A stretch of DNA of 64,000 nucleotides from Symsagittifera roscoffensis (GCF_963678635.1 NC_087067.1:26355547-26419546); one strand, 5' to 3'. Positions 28,890 to 43,063 are shown, numbered from the stretch's first letter. Numbers and translations: made by a program. The notes: a model not told the origin generated them from the sequence alone.

Positions 28890-31070
28890 TAACAATATTT
28901 CACGCAGTGTAATGAATTTCACGCCAAATATCAGATACTCTTTCAATTGATGGATGAATGTAAATTCCGGCAGTTAAATTGTAAAAAAAACGATGATTTT
29001 CCTATCAAAGGCTCGATTAAGGTGTGACAAATTGGTATGTGATTTTTATGCTTCGCAGGGATGCCTTTTGGCCCCAAAGCGGAATTGCTGGTTAAAAAGC
29101 AGCGGACAGGTCTAAAATTGAAGCCGCGCTAAATTGTAACAATTTCTGCGGGCAATTTTTAATATTTGAAGTGTTAGCAGTACAGAGAGTGGTTTTCAAC
29201 CGGTCTTTGTTCCACGGTGCCACGCCACGCCATATGTTAGCTTCCGGCTATTAATTGAATGAATCCAGTTCATGTGAGAGAAACCTTTTTGCCCAAATTT
29301 CTTGTCTAAATTCTGTTCAAACAATGTCTATTTGCCTCTAATTTCCCCTCCCTTCTCGATTCCCGGCTGATGCGTGTTCCGCCTGACACCGCGCAACTCT
29401 TAGAGACCCTGACAGTTGCATCCCGTTCGAACCAGAGTCTAATTGGCCTCTTCCGCCCCCCGCCCGCGACCACGGGCTGAACAAACCAAACACAAACTAC
29501 CCATCTTATTTAATCTCTGATGTTTATTCAATGCCAACACACCACATTACAACTCCACGTTTAGAACCCGATCAAATCTACGCTCGTGATTTTAGGCTTT
29601 AATATTCGAATTACAAATTTGTCTATACGATTTTTTTTACGACCATTGGAAAAATGTGGAGAAACCTTGTTTTCAGGTGTGTTTTAGTTTTTTGTTCTTT
29701 TTTTTTGCTTTTTGTTTTCCACGCAAAAATCAAGTAGCTTAAATAATCGTCGGAATGAAACGAGTGGTACATCAGATTCAACCCCTTTTAATCATGATTC
29801 GAACAAAATTTGAATTTTTTTTGAAAACATCTTAGTGTTGAGAAAAATCGAATTGAATTTTTTGCTTTTGGTCTAATTTCGAGCTAATGAGGTGAGATTG
29901 CCAGCTTACAATAGCTTATTTAAGCTCAAATTTATCCGTGAAAAAAAATTAGTTCTACTCGAGTAAAATTAGTTTTTGGAGTTTTTAGCGCCATTTTGGG
30001 AATCAGATACATCAAAAATTCAAAAAATTAATGCAAAAAAATAAGCAAAATTTTAAATAAGTTTTCACGCTTTTTTTTCGTTTTTCTGGACAATTTTCCA
30101 CAATAAATGTTTTCCAATTGGCCTTTTTGGTTATGGTTGTCGCATTTGCCTTTTTTCAATTTTTTGTTCAGAATTTTTTATCACACCACACAAAAAAAAA
30201 ACGACATTTTGGTCGTTTTGTATTCTTAGGACTATGGTCGGAGCATCTGTGCCACTTGCACAAAAACCGGCTATCACTGTTTCCATTTAAGTTGTTTTTT
30301 GGCATGATAAAACATAGTTTAGTTTCTCAATTTAAAAAGTTCTATGCAAAATCGCTGCTTACAATATTGTCTGATTTAACCTTCTTAGCCAAGGTTGTTT
30401 TATTTTGGTGCAGAGCATCTGCACTGCATAGAGGTATAATATGTTTTCTTATCTATTGTTCAAGTGAAAAAGACCCCCTAAGATAACCACTGTAATACAT
30501 GATGTACTGTGCATCTTTTTTATTTGAAATTTGAAATTTGAATTACTTTACCAGCTACATATACAACGCCAAATTTATGCCGACCAAATCTATGATTTTC
30601 CTGAAAGCGCCCTCTTCAGTAACTTCTGTTTTAAGTAAAAAAGCCAAACAAAAAAGACGCAAGTAATTGGTCAACAGCTTGAAACTAAAGCACATGAGCT
30701 CTCCATAAGCAATAGTTTCTTCTAGTTCATTGAAGATTTAACAACTATATAAGAAAATTTTAATTCTTTTTTATTCAAAATTTGTCGCCTGAGGAAAATC
30801 CTAGAACCAACCTTGCACTGTAATCCAGAAAAAAAAACGGTTTGGAGAAATTTCATTAAGAGGAAAGAGCATTTAGTGCCATCCTTGAGAAGTAGACGTT
30901 GAGCCAGCGTTTCGGCCTGCAAAACAATCTTGCTCAAGTAAACTAAAAACATCAAGAGCATTTTAAGGTGAATTAATCATTGAAAAATTTCCCGGTCTGT
31001 TGAGCTGTTAGTTTGCTACATCCACCTGCTGAAATAGTAGAATTTGAACTGACAACTTATATGTAAAAGT

Positions 31071-32295
31071 GATGAAAGTTTTCAAAGTTGTTCAAGCATA
31101 ATTGCGAAACTGATGGATCCAAAGTTCAGTTTGGCACAGCGATGACCGTAGATGCTCTACCTGACGCTGAGCCTACTTTCTTCAAATTGCCAAATGACGA
31201 GCTGAATGGAGGAGCCTACAACCCCATGGTGGGAAGCTAAGCAAGGTTTGTCTAACAGAAGAAAAACAACCGTAACAATCTTAACCACAAAGAAGAACGA
31301 CTGCGTTGAGAATGGACAAGTATGTTGATGAGACAAAGGCCTAGAGGCTAATCAAGAAAGTTTTTATATTTTAGAGAAAGGACGACTGTGGTTAGTTTAG
31401 TTGGTCAGCATGGGAAGCTGCGACAAAGTTCAGAAGAAATTTTTGATTACTGCTTCCATAGCAGCCAAGAATTGATGAGATCGTCTAGAAAAACAATCAC
31501 ACACATTTTCTTCAAGGCTGAAAGAAAGGTCCCACAGCTTCTTAGGGACTATCTATCCAACAGCGTGGTCTTTTTTCTGTAATTTTCCCTAAATTCCGAA
31601 AACAAATTTGGAATTGTGAATCAAAAAACAATCGTGGACGCTAAAAATAACTTTAAGGTAAAACAATATCATATTTTGTATGATGAAAAAAAATTTATTG
31701 GCTTTCGTGGATCAGCTACATACAAAACATGTTCTCGAATTTAAAAACTAAATTTTTGTAAAACTGAAGAAGTTTAATTTCATAGGCGTTATCTTACTGA
31801 CTCTCCACAGAGCTTACGGAAGCATAGCAACCATTTTTTGCAAAACCTGCGTCGAAGTTTCAGGCAACTCTATTGAATGAGCGTACTTCTCTTCAATTTG
31901 CAATATATGAAAAGTGAGTAGAAATTCTTGATTTTTATTGAAAAACGTAAGACGCGGGCATTAGTTACCCACAAAGAGACCATTTAGCTATATTCAGACC
32001 CTAACAGGGCTACAAAAACTGATGAACAATGAAAACTTCTTCCGTATTACGTCAGTATTTTCTCATGATTGAAAATGATCAAAGTTGTTTTTTGAAAAAG
32101 AATATTTTCTTTCTGAGAAAAGAACAGCACGCCTAAGCTGCTGCTTTCCGCGAAGAGGTCAGGCGCTCACTTCAACAGCTTAATAACCTGTATTTAATCC
32201 CCTGCAATGTCAACAATCAGCGCCCACTTGAACTCCATCTTCACGTCTACCATATTCTGACTAATGTTTTCGGTTGCAACATTAGTACCACGTGA
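31071..32295 (+). other. Coding-like patches, possible exons or a decayed gene
   Basis: Three plus-strand stretches have protein-like composition unlike the surrounding AT-rich DNA: 31077-31250 (contains DGSKVQFGTAMTVDALPDA), 31800-31890 and 32137-32295 (53 codons, contains EEVRRSLQQLNNLYLIPCN). None exceeds 60 codons, the frames are not joined and I recognise no family. They could be exons, a pseudogene or chance. Confidence 0.2.
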
Positions 32296-32377
32296 AAGCT
32301 TTGGACGCAAAAAATGACCTTGCGTTGCGAAAAAGAACTGAGTTTAACGAAAAATTCCATGTCAAATACAAAAGAAC

Positions 32378-32381
32378 TGAA
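32378..32381 (+). other. Target-site duplication, left (TGAA)
   Basis: TGAA immediately precedes the 5' LTR and is repeated immediately after the 3' LTR. Four-base duplications are known for several gypsy-class elements. Confidence 0.8.
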
Positions 32382-32791
32382 TGGAACCTGATCTAAACTA
32401 CATTTTATTATTGGATAAATTAGATATTTTACCACTGCAAAGTATTTAAAATTAACCAATCATAATCCATCCAACTAACAACCCACTTATTTGTAAGTGC
32501 TGAAATTACTTGTAATTTCAGCACCAGAGAGATTTGTATTTAACTTAGAAATTAGTTGCCTCTCCAAGAGAACTTCAGCAGTCGCAATAAGCCAGTATAC
32601 TCTAGATCTATTGAGCCTAGCAGAGACTAGTTAAACACCCTGAGACTAGTAGATATAAGAGTAAAATTAGGATCGGTATTAGACTAAGGAGTTGTACGAA
32701 TCTATCCGGCCGAAAATAAGATAGCGTGACGAGCAGACGGTGTACCCTATCCGAAATTACTCTATGAGTTAACCATAAACATCTTAACTCA
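32382..32791 (+). repeat. 5' LTR of Element B, 410 bp
   Basis: TGGAACCTG...TAACTCA. Direct repeat of 50348-50757. Contains a perfect palindrome at 32497-32524 (13-bp arms GTGCTGAAATTAC, 2-base centre). Confidence 0.96.
32654..32659 (+). promoter_or_regulatory. Candidate TATA box in the LTR
   Basis: TATAAG, kept in all three LTR copies present in the window. No mapped start site. Confidence 0.4.
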
Positions 32792-32793
32792 TC

Positions 32794-32813
32794 TGGTGCG
32801 ACCATAAGTCTCG
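32794..32813 (+). other. Primer-binding site of Element B
   Basis: TGGTGCGACCATAAGTCTCG begins two bases after the LTR and is identical to Element A. tRNA identity not resolved. Confidence 0.65.
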
Positions 32814-34034
32814 AATAAGACCTTAATAGCTTAGAACTAACCAAAAATAGATTAGAAATTAGACAAAACATTTTCAAAAGATTACACGATAATAACTTAA
32901 TTGAAATGTCTCTACGACTCAATAGATCAGAGCCGATATTCCGCACAATACTAGAACTACCTGGTATTGGACTACTCGAACAAGAGACGATATACGACTT
33001 AGTAGAAACTTACCATTTAGTTTTATGGTTGTACGGCAAAAGCCAACACAAACTTTTATATTTAGAATCTTATTAGCAATGAATTTAGATTTTCATTTGC
33101 AAACATAAAATTTTGAAGTAAATCTTCATGATCATTTCAGGCGCTAAACAAAATTATTAATGTACAGTAACGATTGATAAAAAGATCTCAGATCGCTTTC
33201 TTAATTTCTGCAGTATTATATAAAACATATTTGAAAAATATTTATTGAAAATAAAAATAAAAATTAATAGCATGACAATAATTGTTAGTAATCATAAATC
33301 ATCCTGTTGTTCCAGCTTCATCACCTAAACATAACAACAATCATAAGCTCACTAATATCATGAAAAAACTCAATCTTTTTATTAAATAAATTTAATCAAT
33401 TTTAAACTTAAGTTCACTTAATTTTAAAAATCAGATCATCAAGGCTTATCCTTGGATCTTAATAAATTTTTTATTTCACTAAACCTAAAATCTGATCATC
33501 AAGGCCTAACCTTGGATCAAAAAGAACAATTTTGTTCTCCCCCACCCACTTAGCAAGTGTCTAACGACCTCAAACGTCGATTCACTATCCAACCTTTTCA
33601 AAAGACCCAGGACTAATAGAAATTTTTCAATAAAACTAACCATTCAAATTAAGATAAACAGTGAAGAATTTCGGTTATTCATCCTTCATTTGAACCCTCC
33701 TCTTAACAAACCCAGGATAGATCTTAGACTTAGTAAGTTTAAAATAGTATCTAACGAACTACTTGCGTTCTAATTATACCTGAACCTTGTGGATCGATTT
33801 ACTATTCTCCAACCCTTGAACACAATCACTACCCCTAAGTAGGATTAAGTAAGTTAACACCTTAATTTAGACTAGCCACGAGAATTAAAAAATCATTCTT
33901 CGGAATCGATATACTTTTCTCTCCAACCCTGAACAAAAAGACCCAGGTTAAGCTAACCAAAAAATCGTAGGGACTAACAGTCTAAGAAAATAGAAATAAC
34001 TAATAAATTTCTTGCATCCCTCATCCTAAACCTT
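32814..34034 (+). other. 5' leader of Element B with conserved hairpins
   Basis: Stem-loops at 33434-33458 (loop CTTAT) and 33494-33518 (loop CCTAA) share the same stems, and the AGAACAA/TTGTTCT hairpin lies at 33523-33538. GTAAGT sites near 33738 and 33849 match those of Element A. The small leader ORF of Element A is frameshifted here. Confidence 0.6.
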
Positions 34035-34496
34035 ACGTCATTCAAAAATTTAGGAAACAAACAAACAATCGTTTTACGCAACTGTGAAATAGATAACAAA
34101 AAATACGATCTTGTAATCACACCTCATACACAAACAGTTGGATACATTAGAACAAAACGACAAAGAATAAAAAGAAAAATTATGAACAAACAAAGACAAG
34201 TCACACGAAAAAGATTTTCAAAAAATAGAAACGCATTTTCTGAATCAGAAGCCAGCAGTTTAGACGAACTATACAAACTAAAAGATTCAAACGATAAAAA
34301 TTGTCCCATTTATAATCAATTATATTTTTCCGACTCAGAAACAACTTCAAATTCATCAAAAAGAGGAAAAAGAAGAATAAAAAAGCAATACAAACACAAA
34401 CCAGTACACTTGTATAATTGGAATCAACCACTTATACACATAGATAGTTATATTTTAACAGTCATAAAACGAAAAAATGAGCCACATTCAAAGTGA
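34035..34496 (+). pseudogene. ORF1 of Element B, start codon lost
   Basis: Same basic protein as in Element A. The initiator is ACG instead of ATG, and the frame runs a few codons past the gag start because the original stop has changed. Both Lys/Arg blocks are kept. Confidence 0.7.
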
Positions 34497-36811
34497 CGAA
34501 AGTCCAGATGACGAAGCAATTTTTCCCTTTCTTATAGATTCACTCGATGATAGAGGACAACACAATTTTTGCAAGAACTTACTCGTAAATTTGTTTAAAC
34601 CAGGAATCAGCCCATGCAATGCAGAATTCCCAGATGTAAAAATCAAAAGACAAATTATTGAACATTATTTGAAAGACATATGTAATCTAACACAGCAATA
34701 CGGAATCTACACCATAGAATTTATCACACCAAATACAGCCCATCGTAAATATGTAATTCAAACAGACGATGTTGAATTAGAATTTTCAAAAGTATTCATA
34801 GAATATATCAAAAGCATACAATATCATAATTCACAAAGAGCAAACTCCATATTCACTAACGAAGTTTTTGCAATAATATATAGTTATATGTCTAAATTAG
34901 AAAAAACAGAAGTTCAAAGTATATCACCAACTGAAACATCCAAACATACAAAAGTACGAAAAAAAATCACAGTATTTTTAACATTTCTACTTATAATTCG
35001 CAAAAATTTCACTGAAGAAGATTTTTCACAAAACACTAAACATGATTTACAAAAAATTTTAGCATGGTTTATATTAGATTATTTCACCCACAATTTAGAT
35101 TTAATTTCACAAGCAAGAAAAAATTTTAGACCTCAAAAAACCAATAATGACACTGTTCTTTCAGACTAATCAGATTACGTTTGGGAGCCTGACTGGTCTC
35201 ATCACGCATTTCTAAAAATCCCACAAGCTTTCTCAAGTCAAACAACAAGTACAATATCTTTCCACAGAGATTATGTAAAAGTAGTACCATTAACCCTTGA
35301 TGCAACACCATTAAATTATAATACATTTTTACCTGATACACGAAATAACAGTTTAAATTCGACGGTCATACATAATGAAAATCTCAATGGAACCAGAAAT
35401 CTTACACAACAAGACATTCAAACACCATCACACTTCATAAACGAAGAAATCGTCCAAACAACAACAACAACTACACAACAAAGTTTTTCACCAAAACACC
35501 CCTATCTGACAACACCAAGAAATACAAATTCATCACTAACACAGGTAACCTTACAATCAACCGTCAAACCTTCGGTTGCTCCAAAATATTCACACATGGA
35601 CTATCAAACGTATAGACCAATGACAATACCGTCAAAAACACGAAAACAATTCACAAGAAACACTTTTGCAGAACACAATTATAATTATGCTCACCAACCA
35701 AGAACAAACCAACCTCCCCGAAAAAACACACAAAATTTAAACCACGTATGTTCCCATAATTGGAATCTCCCAAAAACATTGACCAATTCAGTAAATTTTC
35801 CAGAAAATCCACAACCTCACAGGATTATAGTGAAAATTACCCATTCTTTCAACAAAATAAAAATAAACAACATACACCATACAATACAAATTATTTATCA
35901 TATGAAGAAGATGAATATCACCAAACAGATGTTTTTGCACCATATACTAAAGAATATCGCACACAAAGACACCGACAATCTCAACCATCTCAAAATAAGA
36001 AAGTTTACCCACAAAATCCAACAGATATACAAAATCCACAACAAATGCATATACAAAACCCATTTAACACGCAATCTTTTCAACCAATACAACCACAAAA
36101 TTTAATGTTAATGCATTCTTATCAACCAACTCAAATGCAAAATGAAATACCGCTTCCATATTACCTTCAGCAACACGAAATAACGAAAAATCAACTTTCA
36201 AATTTTTCACAAATGCCAAATGCCGCAGAATCACTACAGATGACAATGAATTCATACCTCATGGGTGGATCATCAATAACATCCAATAAACCGCTGATGG
36301 TATTCACAGGAACAGACCCTGAATATTCTGTAGAAGATTATCTAAATGCAGTAACAGCAAATTTAATTTTAAACATAGGACCTGAACCAATGCATACGCC
36401 ACTACATCAAAATTGGATACATAGACGCACAGCGTTAATACAAACAACATTAGATGGCGCAGCTCAAAAATGGTTTTCAGTATTACCCATAGAAATAAAA
36501 TCAGACTGGAAAAGATTCACACAAGAATTTTCAAAAATGTTTGATTCTGAAAGAAACAAACCACACCAAAGAGTTTTATGCAACGAAGTACGTAGACTAC
36601 CAAATGAAACAATTAAACAATTAGCAGTACGAATCGAAACACTAGTTCGAAAAGCATACTCACTTAATACACATGACTATAAAAACACAAAAATGATAGA
36701 AATTTTAATGATGATCTTAACACCTCAATTAAGGAAAATAGCTATAAAAAAGAGAGCATCTCATCATTCCTCAATTCGAGAACCTGACCTAGATTTTCGA
36801 AAATTAATAGA
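34477..36811 (+). pseudogene. gag: Gag N-terminal part of Element B
   Basis: From the gag ATG the frame matches ORF2 of Element A until a nonsense codon at 35167-35169 (a CAA-type codon became TAA). A frame change follows near 35800. It then reads without a stop through the ORF2/capsid boundary, where Element A has TAG and this copy has TAT. The capsid domain is intact up to DFRKLI at about 36810, where the inverted block begins. Confidence 0.85.
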
Positions 36812-39040
36812 TATTGAATGTTGGTTAAAAATATGGTGTTTTTGTGAAGTAATCTGTGCTTCTTTTTTCATCACTTATTATATTATTTATGGACAATTCT
36901 TCGTCAAGAATTGTTGATTGGCAAATATCTAATAATTTGAGTATATTTTTAACGCGGTAGGCTACTTCATTTATAGGTGAAATTGTAGCATTTGTTTCAC
37001 AATATCCTAAAAGTCTTAAGGGTAATGTTACTTGATATGGTGTATTGTTATACACGTGTAATGAAATGATGTCGGAATTCGTGTTTTTCGAATATTTTAT
37101 GAATGAGATCGTAATTTTGAAAAATTTGTGAATAGGTTTATATTCGAAGTCTGACATAAAAAGTTGTTGTTTCTTTCGACTTTTGTTTTTTTGGTGAACT
37201 TGTTTTATTGAAAAATTATAATATTTCCTGATAGTGGTTTCAGGTGTTTTCGTTGTTGATTATAAATGGGGTAAAATTTTGAGAAAAATGGTGGTTGTTT
37301 GTTTAATCTTTGGAAGAATGTTAGGGCTGTGTTTTTTGTTTTTGTGTATTTATCTTTTATATGTATCTTACTATTTAAGATGTTGATTGTTGGTATATAT
37401 TTAGAGATAAATGGTATACCAATGATATTGTGCTTAATATCAGTAATATGAAATATTTGTTTGAACGGTTTGTTTAAAATTTTGTTTTGTTCCATTGTTC
37501 TCGTGGGGAGAAGAAATAATTGGATGTTTTCATAATTTACTAATGTTGATCCTTGTGCTGTTGCTAATTTACTAGAGGTTTCAAGAGGTGTTAAATTTGG
37601 ATGTAATGTTTTAATTTCATTCCATGTGGGAATATTAATTATATTTGATTCTGCTCCTGAGTCAATTAAAAAATCAATTTCAAGATCTGGTGGTTGAAAT
37701 TCTTTATTTTTTAGGTTTTCTAAGAGAAATGGAATTGTCCAATTTTTTTCTCTCGGTTGTTTTTTTAATATATTTTGATAAATATGTTTTGTGTTTGGGC
37801 ATTGTGTTTCGTCTTGTTTATCGGGTTTAATTACCGTGTTAATACCGTTTACTTCTTGTGCAGTTTGTGTATTATCAAGGAATCCAATATAGTAATTGTG
37901 GAGGAGTTCCAATTGATTTTCATATATATGTGAAGTGAAAGGTTGTACATATATGATAGGTTCAGAGTCGTTTTTGACTGTTATCATATTTACTGAGATG
38001 GTATTATCTGTATCACTTTCTGTATCTGATGATTCACAATTTATATGATTTAGTTGTATTTCGTGACTTCCTGTGTCATCAATACCTGGAGGGTCTGAAG
38101 TTGTTTCTTCATTTGTTTGCACTTGAATAATTCGTCTTCGATGTTTTGGTGTGCTACTTCTTTATCGATCTTTAGAATCAGGGTAACGGTTATTATTCCT
38201 ATGTGGTGACTGGGAATAATTTCTGTATCGATTATTGTAACTTGAGTTTCGATTTTGTGAATTATTTCGTGATCTATTTTGATAATTATCGTTTGATCTG
38301 TGATAGTTTGATCTATTATATGAATTATTTCTTGATCGATTGTTCGGGTAATTTTGATTTCGATTGTTTGAATAACTTCTACTTCTATTATGTGAATAGT
38401 TTCTATTTCTGTTGTATGATGAGTTTCGTGATTGATTATTGGAATAGTGTCTATTCCTTGGGTTTGATTGGGAACTTGATCCAGAAACAAATTGTGTTGT
38501 ATTGGAATTTGATCGTGAATAGTTATTTTGGTTATTTTGGCCATTCGATCGATTATATCTGTTTTGTGAGGAATTTCGTGTATTTCCTCGTTCGGGTGAT
38601 CTAGCTCTATAACTTGAGTTATATGGTGATTGATTTCTTGTGTAATTTGAGTTGCTTGGAAGTGGTTTTCCTGAACTGTTATTACTATATATATTTTTTT
38701 TTGGTAGATTTTGGTCTTTTTTCTTGTATTGATAGAACGATTTATTTGGTTCTTTGTGTTTTTGAGGTTTATTCTGACTGTCTTGCTGTTTTTGTCTACA
38801 TTCGGAAATACTGTGTCCGTATTGTCGGCAATAATTACATCTTTTTTTGATAGATGGTTTGCATTTAAAGTTTGGATGTTTTTCGTAGATATTTAGTATT
38901 TCAGTAATTGTTTCAATCAGGTCCGTGTCTGATTCTTGTATGTTATTTATATGTGTAGTATTTGTTTCAATCCGATTAACATATTGTAGTTTTAGATTTT
39001 CTGTTTTTTCGAGTTTCATTGTGATTTCTGCTTGTTCTAG
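36812..39040 (-). pseudogene. gag-pro: Inverted gag-protease block inside Element B
   Basis: About 2.2 kb lies on the opposite strand to the rest of the element. Read on the minus strand it gives the zinc knuckle (CNYCRQYGHSISEC) and Asn/Arg/Ser/Tyr-rich tract at 38162-39019, the protease (FLIDSGAESN) at 37205-38122 and the protease-RT linker at 36825-37157. These are exactly the parts missing between the plus-strand capsid (ending about 36811) and RT (resuming about 39041). It contains frameshifts of its own. Either a real inversion after insertion or an assembly error. Confidence 0.9.
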
Positions 39041-42000
39041 TTTAACAAATTACACAAAAGAGCAACAAACATTTTTAACAATGTTTAATTTTGAACATTC
39101 ACAAATTACACTAATTGAATTTGATAAATTAGCAAAACAACTGTTAAAATATTCATCAGTTTATGCAACATCAAAATTTGACGTTGGAAAAATTAGTTCA
39201 TCACTACACCTTCCGTTAAAACCTGACGCAGTTTTCAAAAAACAAAGGACAAGTAAAGTACCGATTCACTTACATGACAAGGTAAATAGATTACGTGACA
39301 TTTTAGAACAATACGAAATTATCTCACCAGTAATTAAAGAAGAACAACCAAAAGGAAACACCTTCATTAACCCTGTTATCATTCTAGCAAAAGGTGAATC
39401 ACTAAAAATAGTTTTAGACGCTAGATATCTCAATTCACTAATTGAGGAATCAAAATGCAATTGGCCTATTGAAGCAATACAAGTTATCTTAACAAAGATA
39501 AACGGTAAATATTTCACAACCGCCGATATGAATAGTGCTTATAATCAAATGCCACTAGATGAACAATCACGACGCTTAACACAATTTGTTATTGGAAATC
39601 AACAATATGAATTTAATCGCTTATTCTATGGAATATCCATAGGACCAGCAGCTTTTTCAGCTTTTATGAGTAAAATTCTTAGACCACTAATACTCACCAA
39701 AAATGTTTACAGAATTAGAACAATACCATAAGATACTTCAGAACGAAAATCTGAAAGCAGCCCCCGATAAATCACACTTCTTTCCAACACGCGTTAAATT
39801 TTTAGGAAATAACATTGAACAAAACACTATCACTCCATTAAAATCACGCATTGATGCTATTCAAAAACTTCAGCCACCAACAAATAAAAAAAAATTCAAG
39901 ATTTCCTTGGAATGTTAAATTTCTTAAGTAAATATGTTTACAAAATGCAATTATACTTAAGACCGTTCTATAATATCCTCAGACAACAAAATAATTTTGA
40001 ATGGACCACTGAACATCAAACACGAATTGAAGAAATTAAAAAACTTTTAACTGAACAAATTTCAAATACAATTCCAGATCCAAATCAACCATTCAATGCA
40101 ATGTGCGATGCTTCAAATTTTGGCATCGGCGCAGCATTGCTACAATCACATAGTGGAACAAATAAAATGAACCTTATATCAGCAAATTCACGATTATTCA
40201 CTCAGGCAGAGCTACGACTCTCAACTCTAATGAGAAAATGTACAGCTATAATTTATACGCTTACAGAATATGAATTTCTGATACTTGGATCAAAACACCC
40301 AACAGTTCTCTTCACAGATCACAAACCAATTATATTTCTCTTTACACAAAAGTCAAATCCAAATCATAGAGTTTATAGATTTCAACTAATTCTAATGAAA
40401 TTTCCAAACTTATATATAGTTTGGGCAGCAGGAAAAAACCTTGCATTACCAGATACATTAAGTAGAAATACGCCACCTGAACTACTCACAAGAAAAACTA
40501 CAGTTGAAATACCACAAAATATTAAATTTTATCTCGCAAAAGATGAAACATCACCCCGATTAGAATGCAAATACGCAGTAAAACTGATATTGATCAATCA
40601 CAGATAAATAACCTACAACATTTCCCACTCTACTTAGATTGCCAGAATAATCACTACGAAGTTGACTTACTAGGCACATCAACTTTTAAACCAATTCCAT
40701 ACTCACAATGGATAAAAAATAACACTCAACAAAAAAGAATAAAACAATACTCGCATATAAAAGACCCTTTTCCATTATTCAAAAAAGAAAATTTAACCGA
40801 TAAAATAAATTTATCAGGACCACAAACAAAGGATTTAAAATACAGAATCAACCAAGTTTTTGACCTTCATGACCCACTTGACACAATTCCCTTATCAAAA
40901 CTAGAAATTGACAATATTTTTCTCCCCCCAACAGACAAAATTACACTTGAACTTTTAAAACAATATCAAAATCTCGACACAGTAATTAGACAACTAAAAT
41001 CATGGCACAAATACAAAACTAAGCCCGTAAAAGCAGATACCACAATTTTAGGAAATAAAACACTCCTCCGATATTTCCGAAAATTGAATAACACAGCAAT
41101 TGATGAAAATACAGATCTTTTAGAATATCAATTAAAAGATTCTAAAGTTCCCTGTCTTCCTTTAAGTATGATATTAATAGCTTTTAATATCTCACATACA
41201 CAAAATACTAAAGGACACTCCGGATCAGAAAAAAAACATACTCAAACTTTACCCAAAATTTATATTTCCCAAATGCACCAATTTGGATAAAAGTCTTATG
41301 CAATGATTGTATAATATGTCAATTGAACAAACCTTATCCAACTCAAAAACAAATAGCACAAAAACAAGATTTTAAAGGAAAAAGTTTATATTTTAACTAT
41401 CGCATTTCATTCGATACAAAAGGACCATTTTCACCATCCTCTGAAGGAAACTCCTATCTTATGGTCATTGTTGACGCATTCCCACATTATGTAGCACTCA
41501 ACCCAGTACCACATTGAAATGCTTATTATGCTTACACAACGCTTTACGAACATTGGATAGCTAAATTCGGACTACCCGAAATCTTAGTTATAGACAACGG
41601 TACAGAATTCATAAATAATGAAATCATCAGACTATGCCACTTATACAACATCAAACATAAACCACGTACATCTCATGCACCTTGGACAAACGGTTTAGTC
41701 GAAGGTATGAACCGTTCACTACAAGAATATCTTAGATGTATCATAAATGGAAATGATACAAAATACACAGAATGGTCAGCAGATGTAAAATTATTCCCCT
41801 TTGCATACAATTCACAAATCACGACAACTTTAGGAATGTCACCATACGAAATGGTTTTTAATCAAAAGCCACGTAAACCAATTATGTTTACAGCAAATTC
41901 CCATAAAATAGCACAAAATAATTGCCAACCAAATTAAGACTCAATTTGTTATAACCTACCTTTACACACACATGATGAAGATCATTTTCATGACCCACAA

Positions 42001-42693
42001 ATTCCTTAATTAGCCTCCGGCACACACACCGAATGGATTTTAAATAGAGATAAAAAACACAATGAAATTTACCAAAAAGTAACAAAGAAATTGTTACAAA
42101 GGCAAAATATTAACGACCAAATTAATTCACGCTTTACACCAGCCACAGATTTAAAAATTGGAACATTTGTTTTAATACCTAACTTTATTACACAAAAAGG
42201 AATCTCTAAAAAATTACAACCCCTTCGAAAAGGACCATACCAAATCATTGCCAAACCCACTGAAGTAACGTACAAACTCACAGATTCAACCAAAAAAGAA
42301 ATTGTTCAACATCGTAACAATCTATTGCCCTACTACCCAAAAGAATACGCGCTACGCGAATTAACCCAATTATATTCTTTCACAGGTTCAAAAGTTATTC
42401 AAAATCATACAGGAAAACAAATAGATGAACAACACAACGTTCATCATAAAGATCAAATTCAAAAACAAACCACAACTCAAAACAATACAAAAACGCCAGA
42501 CCCAAAAATACCTCAAAAAGAAAGAAAAAATAGGAAAATGATAGAAAAAATTCTACCACGAGAACAAGTAAATAAATCAAAACATAGAAAATTATCACGA
42601 CTTAGAAATCAACCACATAAAAACTACAAAACATTCATCCCACGATCTAAAATATTAAAGAAAGTTGAACTTCAAAAACAACTTGAATTTTAA
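39041..42693 (+). pseudogene. pol: Pol of Element B: RT, RNase H and integrase, multiply broken
   Basis: RT motif A (FTTADMNSAYNQ) is present, as is the segment deleted in Element A, but a deletion of about 60 bp at 39705 removes the catalytic YLDD and shifts the frame. Further shifts lie near 39895, 40590 and 41250. RNase H (CDASNFGIGAALL) and the CNDC of the integrase zinc module are present. In the integrase core D, D and E are all kept, but a codon at 41515-41517 is TGA, and another stop lies near 41936. The GPY module and basic tail end at 42693. Confidence 0.92.
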
Positions 42694-43063
42694 AATTAAT
42701 AATCTTTGCACCTGTGGATCATTTTGAACTTTCATTTTTCACAATAACATGCTGACAAACACGCAACAATTCTAGTTCAGATTCAGCCAATAGGATTCAC
42801 TTAAATCTCTATATCTCTAACATCAACCTATTAGCCGAAAGGTATTAAATTCCAGGCATATCTATAACTATAACTTTACAACCTCCAGGTCAAAAATAAG
42901 CACATTCGCTAAAACTTGACAACTAAAACAAATACCACCATAGTATTACAACCCTCCTCTATCTAATAACGCAAAGATCAACAATATTTTCCCAACTCAG
43001 ACCTCAAAAACCCTCCAACCAAAAATAATAAATTAGCCTAAAGTAAAAAAGAACGATATTCAT
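42694..43063 (+). other. Noncoding spacer between pol and the small ORFs of Element B
   Basis: Matches the 7062-7506 spacer of Element A. No ORF; no clear signal beyond A/T- and C-rich stretches. Confidence 0.5.

Larger units (their letters stand above)
25133..32377. other. Noncoding or unassigned DNA between the gap and Element B
   Basis: AT-rich with few distinctive signals. A short GC-richer patch at 29160-29480 and another near 28500-28620 contain no intact frame. Coding-like patches at 31071-32295 are listed separately. No named gene found. Confidence 0.55.

Noticed and set aside
30118-30486. 122-codon plus-strand ORF
   Set aside because: Phe/Leu/Lys-rich low-complexity translation with no domain, flanked by noncoding DNA; not above chance for this composition.
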